DNA of 64,000 nucleotides from Plasticicumulans lactativorans (lineage in GTDB: Bacteria > Pseudomonadota > Gammaproteobacteria > Competibacterales > Competibacteraceae): positions 124,001-188,000 of the forward strand of contig NZ_SLWY01000006.1 in NCBI RefSeq assembly GCF_004341245.1, written 5' to 3'. The notes under the pieces are model-generated. The model was given only the letters and a program-made list of their open reading frames with translations. It did not search any database and was not told the origin of the DNA. Of the stretch, positions 20,294-31,565 are shown piece by piece. The position numbers were made by a program, and so were the translations under genes. Every line of letters begins with the position of its first letter. The first letter of the stretch is position 1.

Positions 20294-21180
20294 AGGCGCC
20301 CGCCGCCGTCCGCGTGCTGTGCGGCGTGGCGGTGCTGCTGGCCGCATTCGCGGTCGTCGCGCAGGTGGCGGTGCCGGCGCTCGGTGCCCGCGTCACCGAC
20401 CTCACCGGCACGCTCGGCAGCGGGCAGCAGGCCGCGCTGGAGCAGACCCTCGCCGCCTTCGAGCAGCGCAGGGGCAGCCAGATCGCGGTGCTGATCGTGC
20501 CGACCACCGCCCCGGAGACGATCGAGCAGTACGGCCTGCGCGTCGCCGAGCAGTGGAAGCTCGGCCGCAAGGGCGTCGACGACGGCGCGCTGCTGCTGAT
20601 CGCCAAGGATGACCACAGGCTGCGCATCGAGGCCGGCTACGGCCTCGAAGGCGCGCTCAACGATGCCGTGTGCAAGCGCATCGTCGACGAGATCGTCGTG
20701 CCGCGCCTGCGCCAGGGCGACTTCCACGGCGGCATCGCCGCCGGCGTCGAGCGCATGATCGCGGTCGTCGACGGCGAAGCGCTGCCGCCGCCCGCCGAAC
20801 CCGGTGGCCCGCCGCCGCTGACGCTCATCCTGTTCGTGGCGCTCGGGCTCGCCTGGGCGGTGGCGCTGTTCGCCCCCGAGCCGCTGCGCGTCGTCGGCGC
20901 CGCCGGTGTCGGCGTGAGCTCGGGCGTGTTCGTCTGGTGGATCACCGGCCTGGTGATGATCGGCGTGCTCGCCGGCCTCGGCGCGTTCCTCTTCGCGCTG
21001 CTGCGCGGCGGCGACTTCGGCAGCGGTGGCGGCTGGCACAACGGCGGCTGGACCGAGGACCACGGCTTCGGCCGCGGTGGCTTCGGCGGCGGCCGCGGGG
21101 GCAGCGGTTTCGGTGGCAGTGGCGGCTTCAGCGGCGGCGGGGGCGGCTTCGGGGGCGGCGGCGCCTCGGGGAGCTGGTGA
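20290..21180 (+). CDS. TPM-domain membrane protein with Gly-rich C-terminus (YgcG-like)
   Basis: 296 residues from GTG 20290: signal peptide or anchor (about 8-30), an extracytoplasmic TPM domain (about 35-165: VTDLTGTLGSGQQAALEQTL, GSQIAVLIVPTT, GRKGVDDGALLLIAKDDHRLRIEAGYGLEG), two membrane helices (about 178-240), and a tail of Gly/Phe/Ser repeats ending GGGASGSW. The family is linked to photosystem II repair in plants (TLP18.3) and is undefined in bacteria. It lies between LemA and a second TPM protein. Confidence 0.88.
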   Translation: MKAPAAVRVLCGVAVLLAAFAVVAQVAVPALGARVTDLTGTLGSGQQAALEQTLAAFEQRRGSQIAVLIVPTTAPETIEQYGLRVAEQWKLGRKGVDDGALLLIAKDDHRLRIEAGYGLEGALNDAVCKRIVDEIVVPRLRQGDFHGGIAAGVERMIAVVDGEALPPPAEPGGPPPLTLILFVALGLAWAVALFAPEPLRVVGAAGVGVSSGVFVWWITGLVMIGVLAGLGAFLFALLRGGDFGSGGGWHNGGWTEDHGFGRGGFGGGRGGSGFGGSGGFSGGGGGFGGGGASGSW

Positions 21181-21181
21181 C

Positions 21182-21679
21182 ATGGACCTGCGACGCATCC
21201 TGCGACACGCCTTCTGCACCCACCGGCAGTTGCGCCGGACCTTCCCGCCGGCCGCGCTGGCGGCGATCGAGCAGGCGGTGAAGGCGAGCGAGGCCGCCCA
21301 CACCGGCGAGCTCCGCTTCGCCATCGAGGCGGCGCTCGGCGGGCGGGCGCTGCTGCGCGGGCAGCGCGCGCGCGAGCGCGCGATCGAGGTGTTCTCGCGC
21401 CTGCGCGTGTGGGACACCGAGCACAACAACGGCGTGCTGATCTACGTGCTGCTCGCCGACCGCGCCGTCGAGATCGTCGCCGACCGCGGCATCGACGCCC
21501 GCGTCGGCGCCGCGGCCTGGGCGGCGATCTGCCGCGACATCGAGACCGCCTTCGGCGCCGGGCGCTTCAGCGATGGCGCGCTCGCCGGCATCGCCGCGAT
21601 CACCGCGCAACTGCGCACGCACTTTCCGGCCGCCGCCGACGACCGCAACGAGCTGCCCGACGCCCCGGTCGTGCTGTAG
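21182..21679 (+). CDS. Second TPM-domain protein
   Basis: 165 residues with no signal peptide. A TPM domain covers most of the protein: [59 protein letters not shown]. It starts one base after the first TPM stop. It is shorter than its neighbour and lacks membrane helices and a Gly tail, so it looks like a cytoplasmic or peripheral partner. The LemA-TPM-TPM order is a recurrent gene set in proteobacteria with no agreed function. Confidence 0.85.
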   Translation: MDLRRILRHAFCTHRQLRRTFPPAALAAIEQAVKASEAAHTGELRFAIEAALGGRALLRGQRARERAIEVFSRLRVWDTEHNNGVLIYVLLADRAVEIVADRGIDARVGAAAWAAICRDIETAFGAGRFSDGALAGIAAITAQLRTHFPAAADDRNELPDAPVVL

Positions 21680-21783
21680 GCCCGCGTCCCTGCCTCCCGC
21701 CCGCGCGCGACCTCGGCCAGCGCGCCGAGGCTTGCGTATACTCCTGCGTCCCGCCCGCCCCAGCCCGACGCGACGTCTGCACC

Positions 21784-24576
<2,793 letters not shown>

Positions 24577-24590
24577 CCGGGCGTCGCCGC

Positions 24591-25014
24591 GTTGGGGTTC
24601 GCTGCGCTCACCACCAACCTACGGAGAGCAGCCCGCCGTCACCGCCCGCCCGTAGGTTGCGGGTGAGCGAATGCGAACCCCAACACCCACCGCCGCACCG
24701 GGCGTCGCCGCGTTGGGGTTCGCTGCGCTCACCACCAACCTACGGAGAGCAGCCCGCCGTCACCGCCCGCCCGTAGGTTGCGGGTGAGCAAACGCGAACC
24801 CCAACACCCACCGCCGCACCGGGCGCCACCACGTTGGGGTTCGCTGCGCTCACCACCAACCTACGGAGAGCGGCCCGCCGTCACCGCCCGCCCGTAGGTT
24901 GCGGGTGAGCGAATGCGAACCCCAACACCCACCGCCGCACCGGGCGCCACCACGTTGGGGTTCGCTGCGCTCACCGCCAACCTACGGGGAGCGGCCCGCC
25001 GTCACTGCCAACCT
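24591..25014 (+). repeat. REP/BIME block upstream of the RAYT gene (four 121-bp units)
   Basis: Units begin at 24591, 24712, 24833 and 24954, an exact 121-bp period; the fourth is cut short. Each unit holds two inverted REPs: GTTGGGGTTCGC...CAACCTACGG, then CCGTAGGTTGCGGGTGAGC...CGAACCCCAAC. Each REP begins with GTAG when read from its 5' end, as RAYT-linked REPs do, and can fold through GTTG/CAAC and GGGT/ACCC stems. Units differ by a few substitutions (CACC/CGCC, GCAG/GCGG). This fills the 495 bp between valS and the transposase; no other gene is seen there. Confidence 0.88.
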
Positions 25015-25071
25015 ACGCTTGAGGGTGCTCCAGCGGCGATAACAGGGTTTCGCGACGAGGGATTCGGCAAC

Positions 25072-25596
25072 ATGCGCTATCGGCGGTCGGACATCCGGGG
25101 TGGCAGTTACTTCTTCACCGTCAACCTCGCTGACCGATCCAGCCGCTTGCTCGTCGAGCACATCAACCATCTGCGCACCACGTTCGCGCAGGTACGGGCG
25201 AGGCATCCGTTCCGCATCGAGGCGATCGTGGTGTTGCCGGATCACCTGCACGCCATCTGGACCTTGCCACTGGACGACAGCGACTACGCCACCCGTTGGG
25301 CGCTGATCAAGGCCGGTTTCTCGCGGGCGCTGCCCGCAACCGAACCGATCGACCCGAGCCGCTTGGGCAAAGGCGAGCGTGGCATCTGGCAACGCCGTTT
25401 CTGGGAGCATGTGATCCGCGATGAGCGTGATCTGGCGCAGCACGTCGATTACATCCACGTCAATCCACTGAAGCATGGACATGTGCAACGGGTGGCCGAC
25501 TGGCCGTATTCGAGCTTCCACCGCCATGTTGCCGAGGGCCTCTATCCGCCGGACTGGGCCTCGGACGTGGAACTCGACGGCCCCGATCCGGAGTGA
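25072..25596 (+). CDS. REP-associated tyrosine transposase (RAYT, Y1/HUH family)
   Basis: 174 residues. A single-domain HUH nuclease of the IS200/IS605-related Y1 family: the metal-binding HLH is His58-Leu-His60 in LPDHLHAIW, and the nucleophilic tyrosine is Tyr127 in HVDYIHVNP. The opening MRYRRSDIRGGSYFFTVNL and the WQRRFWEHVIRDERDL segment are RAYT hallmarks. RAYTs cut single-stranded REP DNA next to the GTAG motif. The gene is flanked on both sides by paired REPs with this motif, so the whole is a 'REPtron'. The frame is intact. Confidence 0.93.
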   Translation: MRYRRSDIRGGSYFFTVNLADRSSRLLVEHINHLRTTFAQVRARHPFRIEAIVVLPDHLHAIWTLPLDDSDYATRWALIKAGFSRALPATEPIDPSRLGKGERGIWQRRFWEHVIRDERDLAQHVDYIHVNPLKHGHVQRVADWPYSSFHRHVAEGLYPPDWASDVELDGPDPE

Positions 25597-25622
25597 CGTC
25601 CCACCGCCGTGGCAGTCGCCCT

Positions 25623-26120
25623 GTTGGGGTTCGCTGCGCTCACCGCCAACCTACGGAGAGCAGTCCGCCGTCACCGCCAGCCCGTAGGTTGCGGGTGAGC
25701 GAATGCGAACCCCAACACCCACCGTCGCACCGGGCGTCGCCGCGTTGGGGTTCGCTGCGCTCACCGCCAAGCTACGGAGAGCAGTCCGCCGTCACCGCCA
25801 GCCCGTAGGTTGCGGGTGAGCGAATGCGAACCCCAACACCCACCGTCGCACCAGGCGCCACCACGTTGGGGTTCGCTGCGCTCACCACCAACCTACGGAG
25901 AGCGGCCCGCCGTCACCGCCAGCCCGTAGGTTGCGGGTGAGCGAATGCGAACCCCAACACCCACCGCCGCACCGGGCGTCGCCGCGTTGGGGTTCGCTGC
26001 GCTCACCACCAACCTACGGAGAGCAGCCCGCCGTCACCGCCAGGCCGTAGGTTGCGGGTGAGCGAACGCGAACCCCAACATTCATTGCCGTACCGGGCGT
26101 CGCCGCGTTGGGGATCGGGC
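25623..26120 (+). repeat. REP/BIME block downstream of the RAYT gene
   Basis: Units begin at 25623, 25744, 25865 and 25986 with the same 121-bp period. A fifth begins at 26107 but diverges after GTTGGGGATCGG. Structure and sequence match the upstream block, including the paired REPs with inward-facing GTAG ends. Together the two blocks carry about 15 REPs. The repeat and its spacers account for the 25597-26120 gap. Confidence 0.88.
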
Positions 26121-26141
26121 GCCAAAGCACCCTCATCCCAG

Positions 26142-26166
26142 GCCCTTCTCCCAGGGAGAGAAGGGC
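26142..26166. terminator. Hairpin in a dispersed-repeat-like sequence
   Basis: GCCCTTCTC (26142-26150) pairs with GAGAAGGGC (26158-26166) around a 7-nt loop. It lies between the REP block and the stop of the minus-strand isomerase gene. The surrounding CCCTCATCCCAGGCCCTTCTCCC resembles a short dispersed repeat that I associate with several proteobacterial genomes. It may also end transcription of the isomerase gene. Confidence 0.45.
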
Positions 26167-26225
26167 GTAACGCGGCGAGCGGGTGCGCGCCCAGCAAGCC
26201 CATCGTCACGCTGGGGCCCGCGCGC

Positions 26226-28559
26226 TCAGCGGTTCTCCAGCCGGTTGTAGTCGAAGATGCCGGCCTCGATCGGGGTGCGGCGGCGGACGTCGGCGTGCAG
26301 GGCGTCGCTGACGGCCCAGAACGCGGGGCTGGTGCGGCGCACGCCGAAGCGGGTCATCAGCGCGCCGTAGCCCTGTTCCGAATCGAGGCCGGCGACCGCG
26401 CTGGTGAAGGCGCCGAGGTCGCGGCGGTCGATGCGGTAGATGGCGTTGGGGTAGGCGCCGACGATGCCGGGGATCACGTCCAGCGTGTTTTCGGCCGGCA
26501 GCAGGGTGTCGTCCTCGGTCAGCATCTGGGTCAGGTTGCTGTGCGCGGTGTTGCGCAGCAGGCTGAAGTAGCGGCTGGCGCGCCCGCGCTGGTCGATGCG
26601 CAGGATGCTCGCCTCGGGCATCCACGCCAGCGCCGTGCCGCGCACCGCGGCGAGGCGGCCGAGGTCGCGGCGCAGCTCGGCGTCGGGCTCGCGGCCGAGG
26701 TCCGGCGCGCCGTCGATGACCGGCCCCAGGCGCTGGCGCAGCAGTTCGAAGAGTTCCCGCTTCGGGTCGGCGCTGCGGTAGGCGATGCCCGAATCGACGT
26801 CGAGGTGCGCGTAGCGGCCGTAGACCAGTTCCTTCACGTCGTCGCTCGCGCCGCGGTACCAGGCGTCGCGCAGCGCGATGCGGCTTGAGCGCGGCAGCAG
26901 CACGAGGAAGTTGAATTCGCCCTCCATGCGCATGAAGTCCATGTACAGGCGCGTGTCGAGCTGGTGGCCGACGCTGCCGTAGACGTCGTAGCCGGCCACC
27001 AGCAGGTAGTGGATGCGCTCCAGCAGCGGGTAGCTGATCACCCACGCGGTCTTCGGCATTCCGCCGACCATGCCCTTGAGCACCGTCGCGCTGTCGAAGT
27101 GCCGGTACACGGTGAGCGCGGCGTTGGGGTTGCGCCGCCCGCCGTCCCAGACCAGCTCCAGCCCCACCTGCTGCGGCGAGGTCAGGCGGCTTTCCATGTA
27201 GCGCGACTTGGACTCCAGGTAGTCGCGCTCCTGGCGCGCGTAGCTCAGCCACGGGGCGAGGCCGACGCCATCGCGCTTGGCCGGCAGGCGCAGGTCGCGG
27301 CTCTCGTGGCGCAGGAACTCGGCGTCGCTCTGCTGCAGCGCTTCGGGCGCGAGGAAGAAGATCCAGAAGTGGTCGTCGATCACGTTCAGCGCCGTCTGGC
27401 CGCGGCACACCGGGCCCTTGATGAAGCCCATCACGGTGAACTCCGCCTCGTCGAGCAGGAAGCGGTAGCGCGCGTCCACCGGCAGTTCGCGGTAGACGAT
27501 GAAGGGGTCGGCGGCGAGCTCCGGGCCGTAGCCGGGCAGCGCGGTCACCGTGTAGTCGGGGTCGAGGAACAGGCTCTTCCAGCGCGCCAGGCGCGCCGCA
27601 TCGAGCGCGTACGGCAGGTGCGACTTCACGGTGATGCTTTCGCGCTCGGGCTGCAGCCGGTAATGGAACGCGGCGACGCCGGGGTCGTCCACCGGGCGGC
27701 GGCTGGTGAGCGGGCGGATCGGGCTGCCCGGCGGCGTCGCGGAGCGCACCAGCTTGAAGTAGCGCGGCTGCGGCTGGTCGTCGAAGTACAGGTGGGCGAG
27801 GAACAGGTGCTCGTAGAGGTAACGGCTCATCAGCCGCTCCTTCAGCGACGGGCCGTTCAGGAACGCCTCCCACTGCGCCACCTGGCGCTCGACCGCCGCC
27901 GGCAGGCGCTCGTCGGTGTCGTCGGGCGCGCCCTGCAGCAGCCAGGTGCGCAGGGTGTCGGTTTCCGTGCGAGTCAGGCCCGGCAGGCCGAAGGGCATGC
28001 CCTGCTGCGGCTGCTCGCGCGCGTAGTCGTCGAACTCGTCGATGCGGGCGCAGCTCTGCTTGCGGTCGAGCGAGAAGTCGATGTCCGCCGGCAGCACGGC
28101 ATCGGCCGGTACCGGGTGCTCGGCCTTCAGTTGCAGCATGCGGAACAGCAGGCTCGCCTGCAGTTCGGCCACGGCCGCCGGGTACTCGTTGAGCACCGGG
28201 TGGAAGCCCCGCTCGCGCCATGCCGAGGCCCGCTCGGCGTCGACGAACAGGCGGCTCGGCGGCGCCTCGCGCAGGCGCAGGTCGTACACCGCGTCCTTGC
28301 TCGCCCCGCGCGCGATGCCCTCCCATGAACCGAGCTTGAGCTGGCAGGGCGCGTCGTAGCAGCCGTGGCAGACCACGCAGCGGCGTTCGAGGAGCGGCAG
28401 CACCTGGCGGCGGAACGACACGCCGTCGGCCGCCGGCGCGCGCGGCGCGTCGAAGCGCGCCGGGTCGGGCGTGCCGAAACGCTCGACCAGCGCATCGCGC
28501 GCCAGCGTGGCGCAGCCGGCCACGACGAGCAGCAGCAGGCCGAGATGGAACTTGGACAT
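26226..28559 (-). CDS. cti: Fatty acid cis/trans isomerase with heme c motif
   Basis: 777 residues, the length of Cti enzymes, which convert cis-unsaturated membrane fatty acids to trans in response to solvent or heat stress, from the periplasmic side. The N-terminus is a signal peptide with a lipobox-like VVAGC (Cys16). The heme c motif is Cys61-Val-Val-Cys64-His65 in ERRCVVCHGCYDAPC. GLTRTETDTLRTWL and the C-terminal NAIYRIDRRDLGAF segment also fit. ATG 28559 was chosen over a longer frame because the signal peptide starts there. It is monocistronic, with a hairpin beyond the stop. Confidence 0.92.
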   Translation of the reverse strand: MSKFHLGLLLLVVAGCATLARDALVERFGTPDPARFDAPRAPAADGVSFRRQVLPLLERRCVVCHGCYDAPCQLKLGSWEGIARGASKDAVYDLRLREAPPSRLFVDAERASAWRERGFHPVLNEYPAAVAELQASLLFRMLQLKAEHPVPADAVLPADIDFSLDRKQSCARIDEFDDYAREQPQQGMPFGLPGLTRTETDTLRTWLLQGAPDDTDERLPAAVERQVAQWEAFLNGPSLKERLMSRYLYEHLFLAHLYFDDQPQPRYFKLVRSATPPGSPIRPLTSRRPVDDPGVAAFHYRLQPERESITVKSHLPYALDAARLARWKSLFLDPDYTVTALPGYGPELAADPFIVYRELPVDARYRFLLDEAEFTVMGFIKGPVCRGQTALNVIDDHFWIFFLAPEALQQSDAEFLRHESRDLRLPAKRDGVGLAPWLSYARQERDYLESKSRYMESRLTSPQQVGLELVWDGGRRNPNAALTVYRHFDSATVLKGMVGGMPKTAWVISYPLLERIHYLLVAGYDVYGSVGHQLDTRLYMDFMRMEGEFNFLVLLPRSSRIALRDAWYRGASDDVKELVYGRYAHLDVDSGIAYRSADPKRELFELLRQRLGPVIDGAPDLGREPDAELRRDLGRLAAVRGTALAWMPEASILRIDQRGRASRYFSLLRNTAHSNLTQMLTEDDTLLPAENTLDVIPGIVGAYPNAIYRIDRRDLGAFTSAVAGLDSEQGYGALMTRFGVRRTSPAFWAVSDALHADVRRRTPIEAGIFDYNRLENR

Positions 28560-28744
28560 GACGGTGGGCTCCCCCGGCGGCGGATCGGCGACGGTCGCGG
28601 CGGCGCGCCGGGGCGCTCCCGAACGCAGTGCCCTAAACGTAGAGCGAAACCGCCGGCGCACGGCGCCGGGTGCAGCGTCAGCCTGCTTTACAGTGCTCGT
28701 GGCCATGCAGTTACAACAGTCTGAATAAAAAGGATTTAACTCAT

Positions 28745-28759
28745 TGGCACAGTTGCTGC
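28745..28759 (+). promoter_or_regulatory. Candidate sigma-54 promoter
   Basis: TGGCACAGTTGCTGC has TGGCAC at -24 and GC at -12 with the correct spacing (GG and GC invariant); the -12 box reads CTGC in place of TTGC. It points towards the S8 protease gene 149 bp away, whose RBS is GGGAGGAG. The stretch before it (TTACAACAGTCTGAATAAAAAGG region, 28709-28735) is AT-rich, as an enhancer/IHF spacer would be. The remainder of the 348-bp gap shows no gene. Confidence 0.5.
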
Positions 28760-28907
28760 GCGACGCCCGGATACAACCCCCAACCAATCGCCATCGTCCC
28801 TTTGGCGCCCTGCGTCCCATCGGGCCGAGTGCCCTACGGAGCACTTCCGGTCCGCGCAGGCGCCCCCTCACCCATCACCACCCGCCCTGCGGGAGGAGTA
28901 GAAGAAC

Positions 28908-31565
28908 ATGCGATGGGAAATCAGGGTCCTGATCGGACTGCTGGGCGCCGCGTGGCTGCCGCAGCGCGCCGTTGCCATTCCGCTGGAGGAAACCCGCCGT
29001 CAGGTCGGGTCGCTGCTGATCGAAAGCGTCTACGACCTGACCGGCACCGGCGTGCGCATCGGCCAGGTCGAATCCGGCGTGCCGTTCAACCACGCCAACG
29101 TCAGCTTCACCGCGGTCGACCCGAACGACGTCGGCGCCACGCCGAACCGCACCACCCACGCCACCCAGGTGGGCGGCGTGCTGGTGTCGACCGACGCCAC
29201 CAACCGCGGCATGGCGCGCAACGCGAGCCTGTTCAGCGACGGCCGCGACAACAACCCCGGTGCCGGCAACGCGCAGCTCTTCAACGCCGTCACCAACGTC
29301 GATGCGCGCAACCCGCAGGTGCTGAACATGAGCCACCAGGGCGCCGGCGGCCCCAACGGCAACAGCAGCATCACGCTTGCGATGGACAGCCTGATCGCCA
29401 GCAGCGACTTCCTGTTCGTCAAGTCGGCCGGCAACGCCGGACCGGGCAACGTCACCGTGCCCGGCGACACCTTCAACGGCGTGTCGGTCGGTGCGCTGCG
29501 CCGCAGCGGCGACGTCCGCCACCAGGGTCCGGTGCGCCAGCCGATGAACCACCTGGCCAACTTCAGCAGCCGCGGCACCACCGCCGCACCGGCCTACAAC
29601 AAGCCGGACCTGGTCGCGCCGGGGGTCAACCTCGACATGCCGAGCAACACCGACCCCGACCCCGCCGACCCCAACCGCTTCCGCGGCTTCAGCCCGGCGA
29701 GCGGCACGAGCTTCGCAGCCCCGCACGTCTCCGGCGTCGCCGCGCAGCTCTACCAGCTCGCCCCCACCGCCGACCACCGCGCGATGAAGGCGGCGCTGAT
29801 GAACGCCGCCGACAAGACCGTGCGCCACGACGACCGCGACGACCACGGCCCGTGGAGCGCGACGGCGCACGGCCTCGACCCGCAGCTCGGCGCCGGTGCG
29901 CTCGAGGGCTGGGGCAGCGCGGTGACGCTCGCCGCCGGCGCCGGCGGGCGCCTGGGCGTGAGCACCGGCACCGCCAACGCCGCACCGCCGGCCGGCGGCC
30001 CGCCAGCGCCGGTCGACGTGTTCAGCGGCGCGGTCGGGCCCGACACCCGCATCGTCGCCACCGTCACCTGGGATCGCGTCGTCAACGACGGCGGCGGCGC
30101 CTTCGCCACGCGCTTCACCGCCGCCGCCAGCCAGCCCGACCTCGACCTGCACTTCGACGGGCCGACCAGCCGCGCCTCGGCCGGGCCCGGCGGCAGCGTC
30201 GAGCACATCAACGCGCTGATCGGCCCCGGCGGCGTCGGCGACTACACGCTGCGGGTGACCAACAACGGCACCGCCAACGCGCCGTTCTCGGTCGCCTACG
30301 CGGTGAGCCCGGTCGACGTCGATCCCGGCGAACAGCCGGTGTTCTTCACCGTGCGCGACCAGATCCACGCGCAGGGCCCGGCCGGCGCACGCACCGACCG
30401 CATCCGCGAGGGCCGCGCCGGCACCGAGCTGCGCGCCGAGGCCGACCGCGACGCCACCCGCGCGCCGTTCGGCGTCGAGTCCGACATCTGGACCTCGACG
30501 ATGGACGTCAGCAACCGCCAGTTCGCCGACGGTCGCACCGACCTCGGGCTGATCGAGCGCGGCGCCTTCATCGACGACGCCATCGACGCGCTGAGCTTCG
30601 GCCGCGACGATCTCCCCACGCTGATGACCAAGGGCGGCAGGATCTTCTTCAGCGTCGACACCTACGCGACCGGGCTGTCGCCGTTCGGCGTCGACAACCC
30701 CGACCCCAACGCCGTGCTCAACGAAGCCACCGTGGTCAACGAGGCGGCGGGCGACGTGTTCATCAGCCAGACCCTGCTCCCCGGCGCCGCGCCGATCGAG
30801 AACCAGAACCGCCGCACCAAGAACCTCGCCGACCTCGACCTGCTGCACCCCGCACAGCAGAAGAACACCAACGAGAGCTACGCCGACTCGTACTTCATGG
30901 GCCAGACCGGGCCACGGCTCGCCGACAACGAGGACGACCTGACCGGGCTCGAAGGACTGGGCGGCATCTCCAGCTTCGACACCTTCGAGCTGGTCGACGG
31001 CTTCAGCTTCTTCTCGCTGGACCGCGACAGCCCTTCGGGACATTTCGGCGACGTGCTGGTCTCGAACCACCAGGGCGAGTTCCGCGTCTACGCCACCGCC
31101 GCCTCGCTCGGGCTCGACCCGGCCACCGACAACCTCGACGCCCTGCTGCTGCTCGACCACGGCGGCCTCGGCCCCGACGGCTGGCCGATCTTCGACGCTC
31201 TGGTCGACCTGCTGGTGTTCAGCGTCGACCGCGACTCGCACGGCGCCGCCGGCACGGCGGTGCGCGACGAGTGGAACCAGGGCGAATCCCCCGGCGACCT
31301 GTTCCTCGCGCTGCCGGGGATGCTGAACCGGCTGTTCCTCGAAGCCACCGACCTCGGCCTGCAGGAGGTGCCGCTCGGCCCCGGCATGAACTGGCTCTCC
31401 GACAACCTCGACGCGCTCGACATCCCCGACGTCGCGGTGCCGGCACCGGGCACCCTCGCACTGTTCGCCGCCGCCGCGCTCGGCGGGTGCGGCCGCGGCC
31501 GGCGGCGCCGCCTCGCCGGGGTGGTGCTTCAGCCGAGCGGCCGGCCGGCTTCGAGCAGCAGGTAG
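28908..31565 (+). CDS. S8 subtilisin-like serine protease with PEP-CTERM-like C-terminus
   Basis: 885 residues: signal peptide (1-23, cut after AVA), an S8 domain to about 340, a beta domain, a long acidic repeat-poor region, and a C-terminal VPAPGTLALFAAAAL...GRGRRRR signal (about 845-868) of PEP-CTERM form. His84 (RTTHATQVGG), Asn176 (SAGN) and Ser268 (SGTSFAAPHVSG) match the subtilisin catalytic residues. The expected Asp motif reads IGQVESGV, so Glu55 sits where Asp is normal. Seventeen residues follow the Arg cluster and overlap the convergent gene by 37 bp. It was probably exported and handled by an exosortase. Confidence 0.83.
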   Translation: MRWEIRVLIGLLGAAWLPQRAVAIPLEETRRQVGSLLIESVYDLTGTGVRIGQVESGVPFNHANVSFTAVDPNDVGATPNRTTHATQVGGVLVSTDATNRGMARNASLFSDGRDNNPGAGNAQLFNAVTNVDARNPQVLNMSHQGAGGPNGNSSITLAMDSLIASSDFLFVKSAGNAGPGNVTVPGDTFNGVSVGALRRSGDVRHQGPVRQPMNHLANFSSRGTTAAPAYNKPDLVAPGVNLDMPSNTDPDPADPNRFRGFSPASGTSFAAPHVSGVAAQLYQLAPTADHRAMKAALMNAADKTVRHDDRDDHGPWSATAHGLDPQLGAGALEGWGSAVTLAAGAGGRLGVSTGTANAAPPAGGPPAPVDVFSGAVGPDTRIVATVTWDRVVNDGGGAFATRFTAAASQPDLDLHFDGPTSRASAGPGGSVEHINALIGPGGVGDYTLRVTNNGTANAPFSVAYAVSPVDVDPGEQPVFFTVRDQIHAQGPAGARTDRIREGRAGTELRAEADRDATRAPFGVESDIWTSTMDVSNRQFADGRTDLGLIERGAFIDDAIDALSFGRDDLPTLMTKGGRIFFSVDTYATGLSPFGVDNPDPNAVLNEATVVNEAAGDVFISQTLLPGAAPIENQNRRTKNLADLDLLHPAQQKNTNESYADSYFMGQTGPRLADNEDDLTGLEGLGGISSFDTFELVDGFSFFSLDRDSPSGHFGDVLVSNHQGEFRVYATAASLGLDPATDNLDALLLLDHGGLGPDGWPIFDALVDLLVFSVDRDSHGAAGTAVRDEWNQGESPGDLFLALPGMLNRLFLEATDLGLQEVPLGPGMNWLSDNLDALDIPDVAVPAPGTLALFAAAALGGCGRGRRRRLAGVVLQPSGRPASSSR

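Noticed and set aside
20986-21177. Gly-rich region of the TPM protein as a PE_PGRS or silk-like surface protein.
   Set aside because: Such Gly/Ser/Phe tails are normal at the end of YgcG-type TPM proteins.
24591-26120. The 121-bp repeats as an integron attC array or a second CRISPR array.
   Set aside because: Units have no variable spacer and no integrase is near. The paired inverted GTAG elements and the RAYT gene explain them fully.
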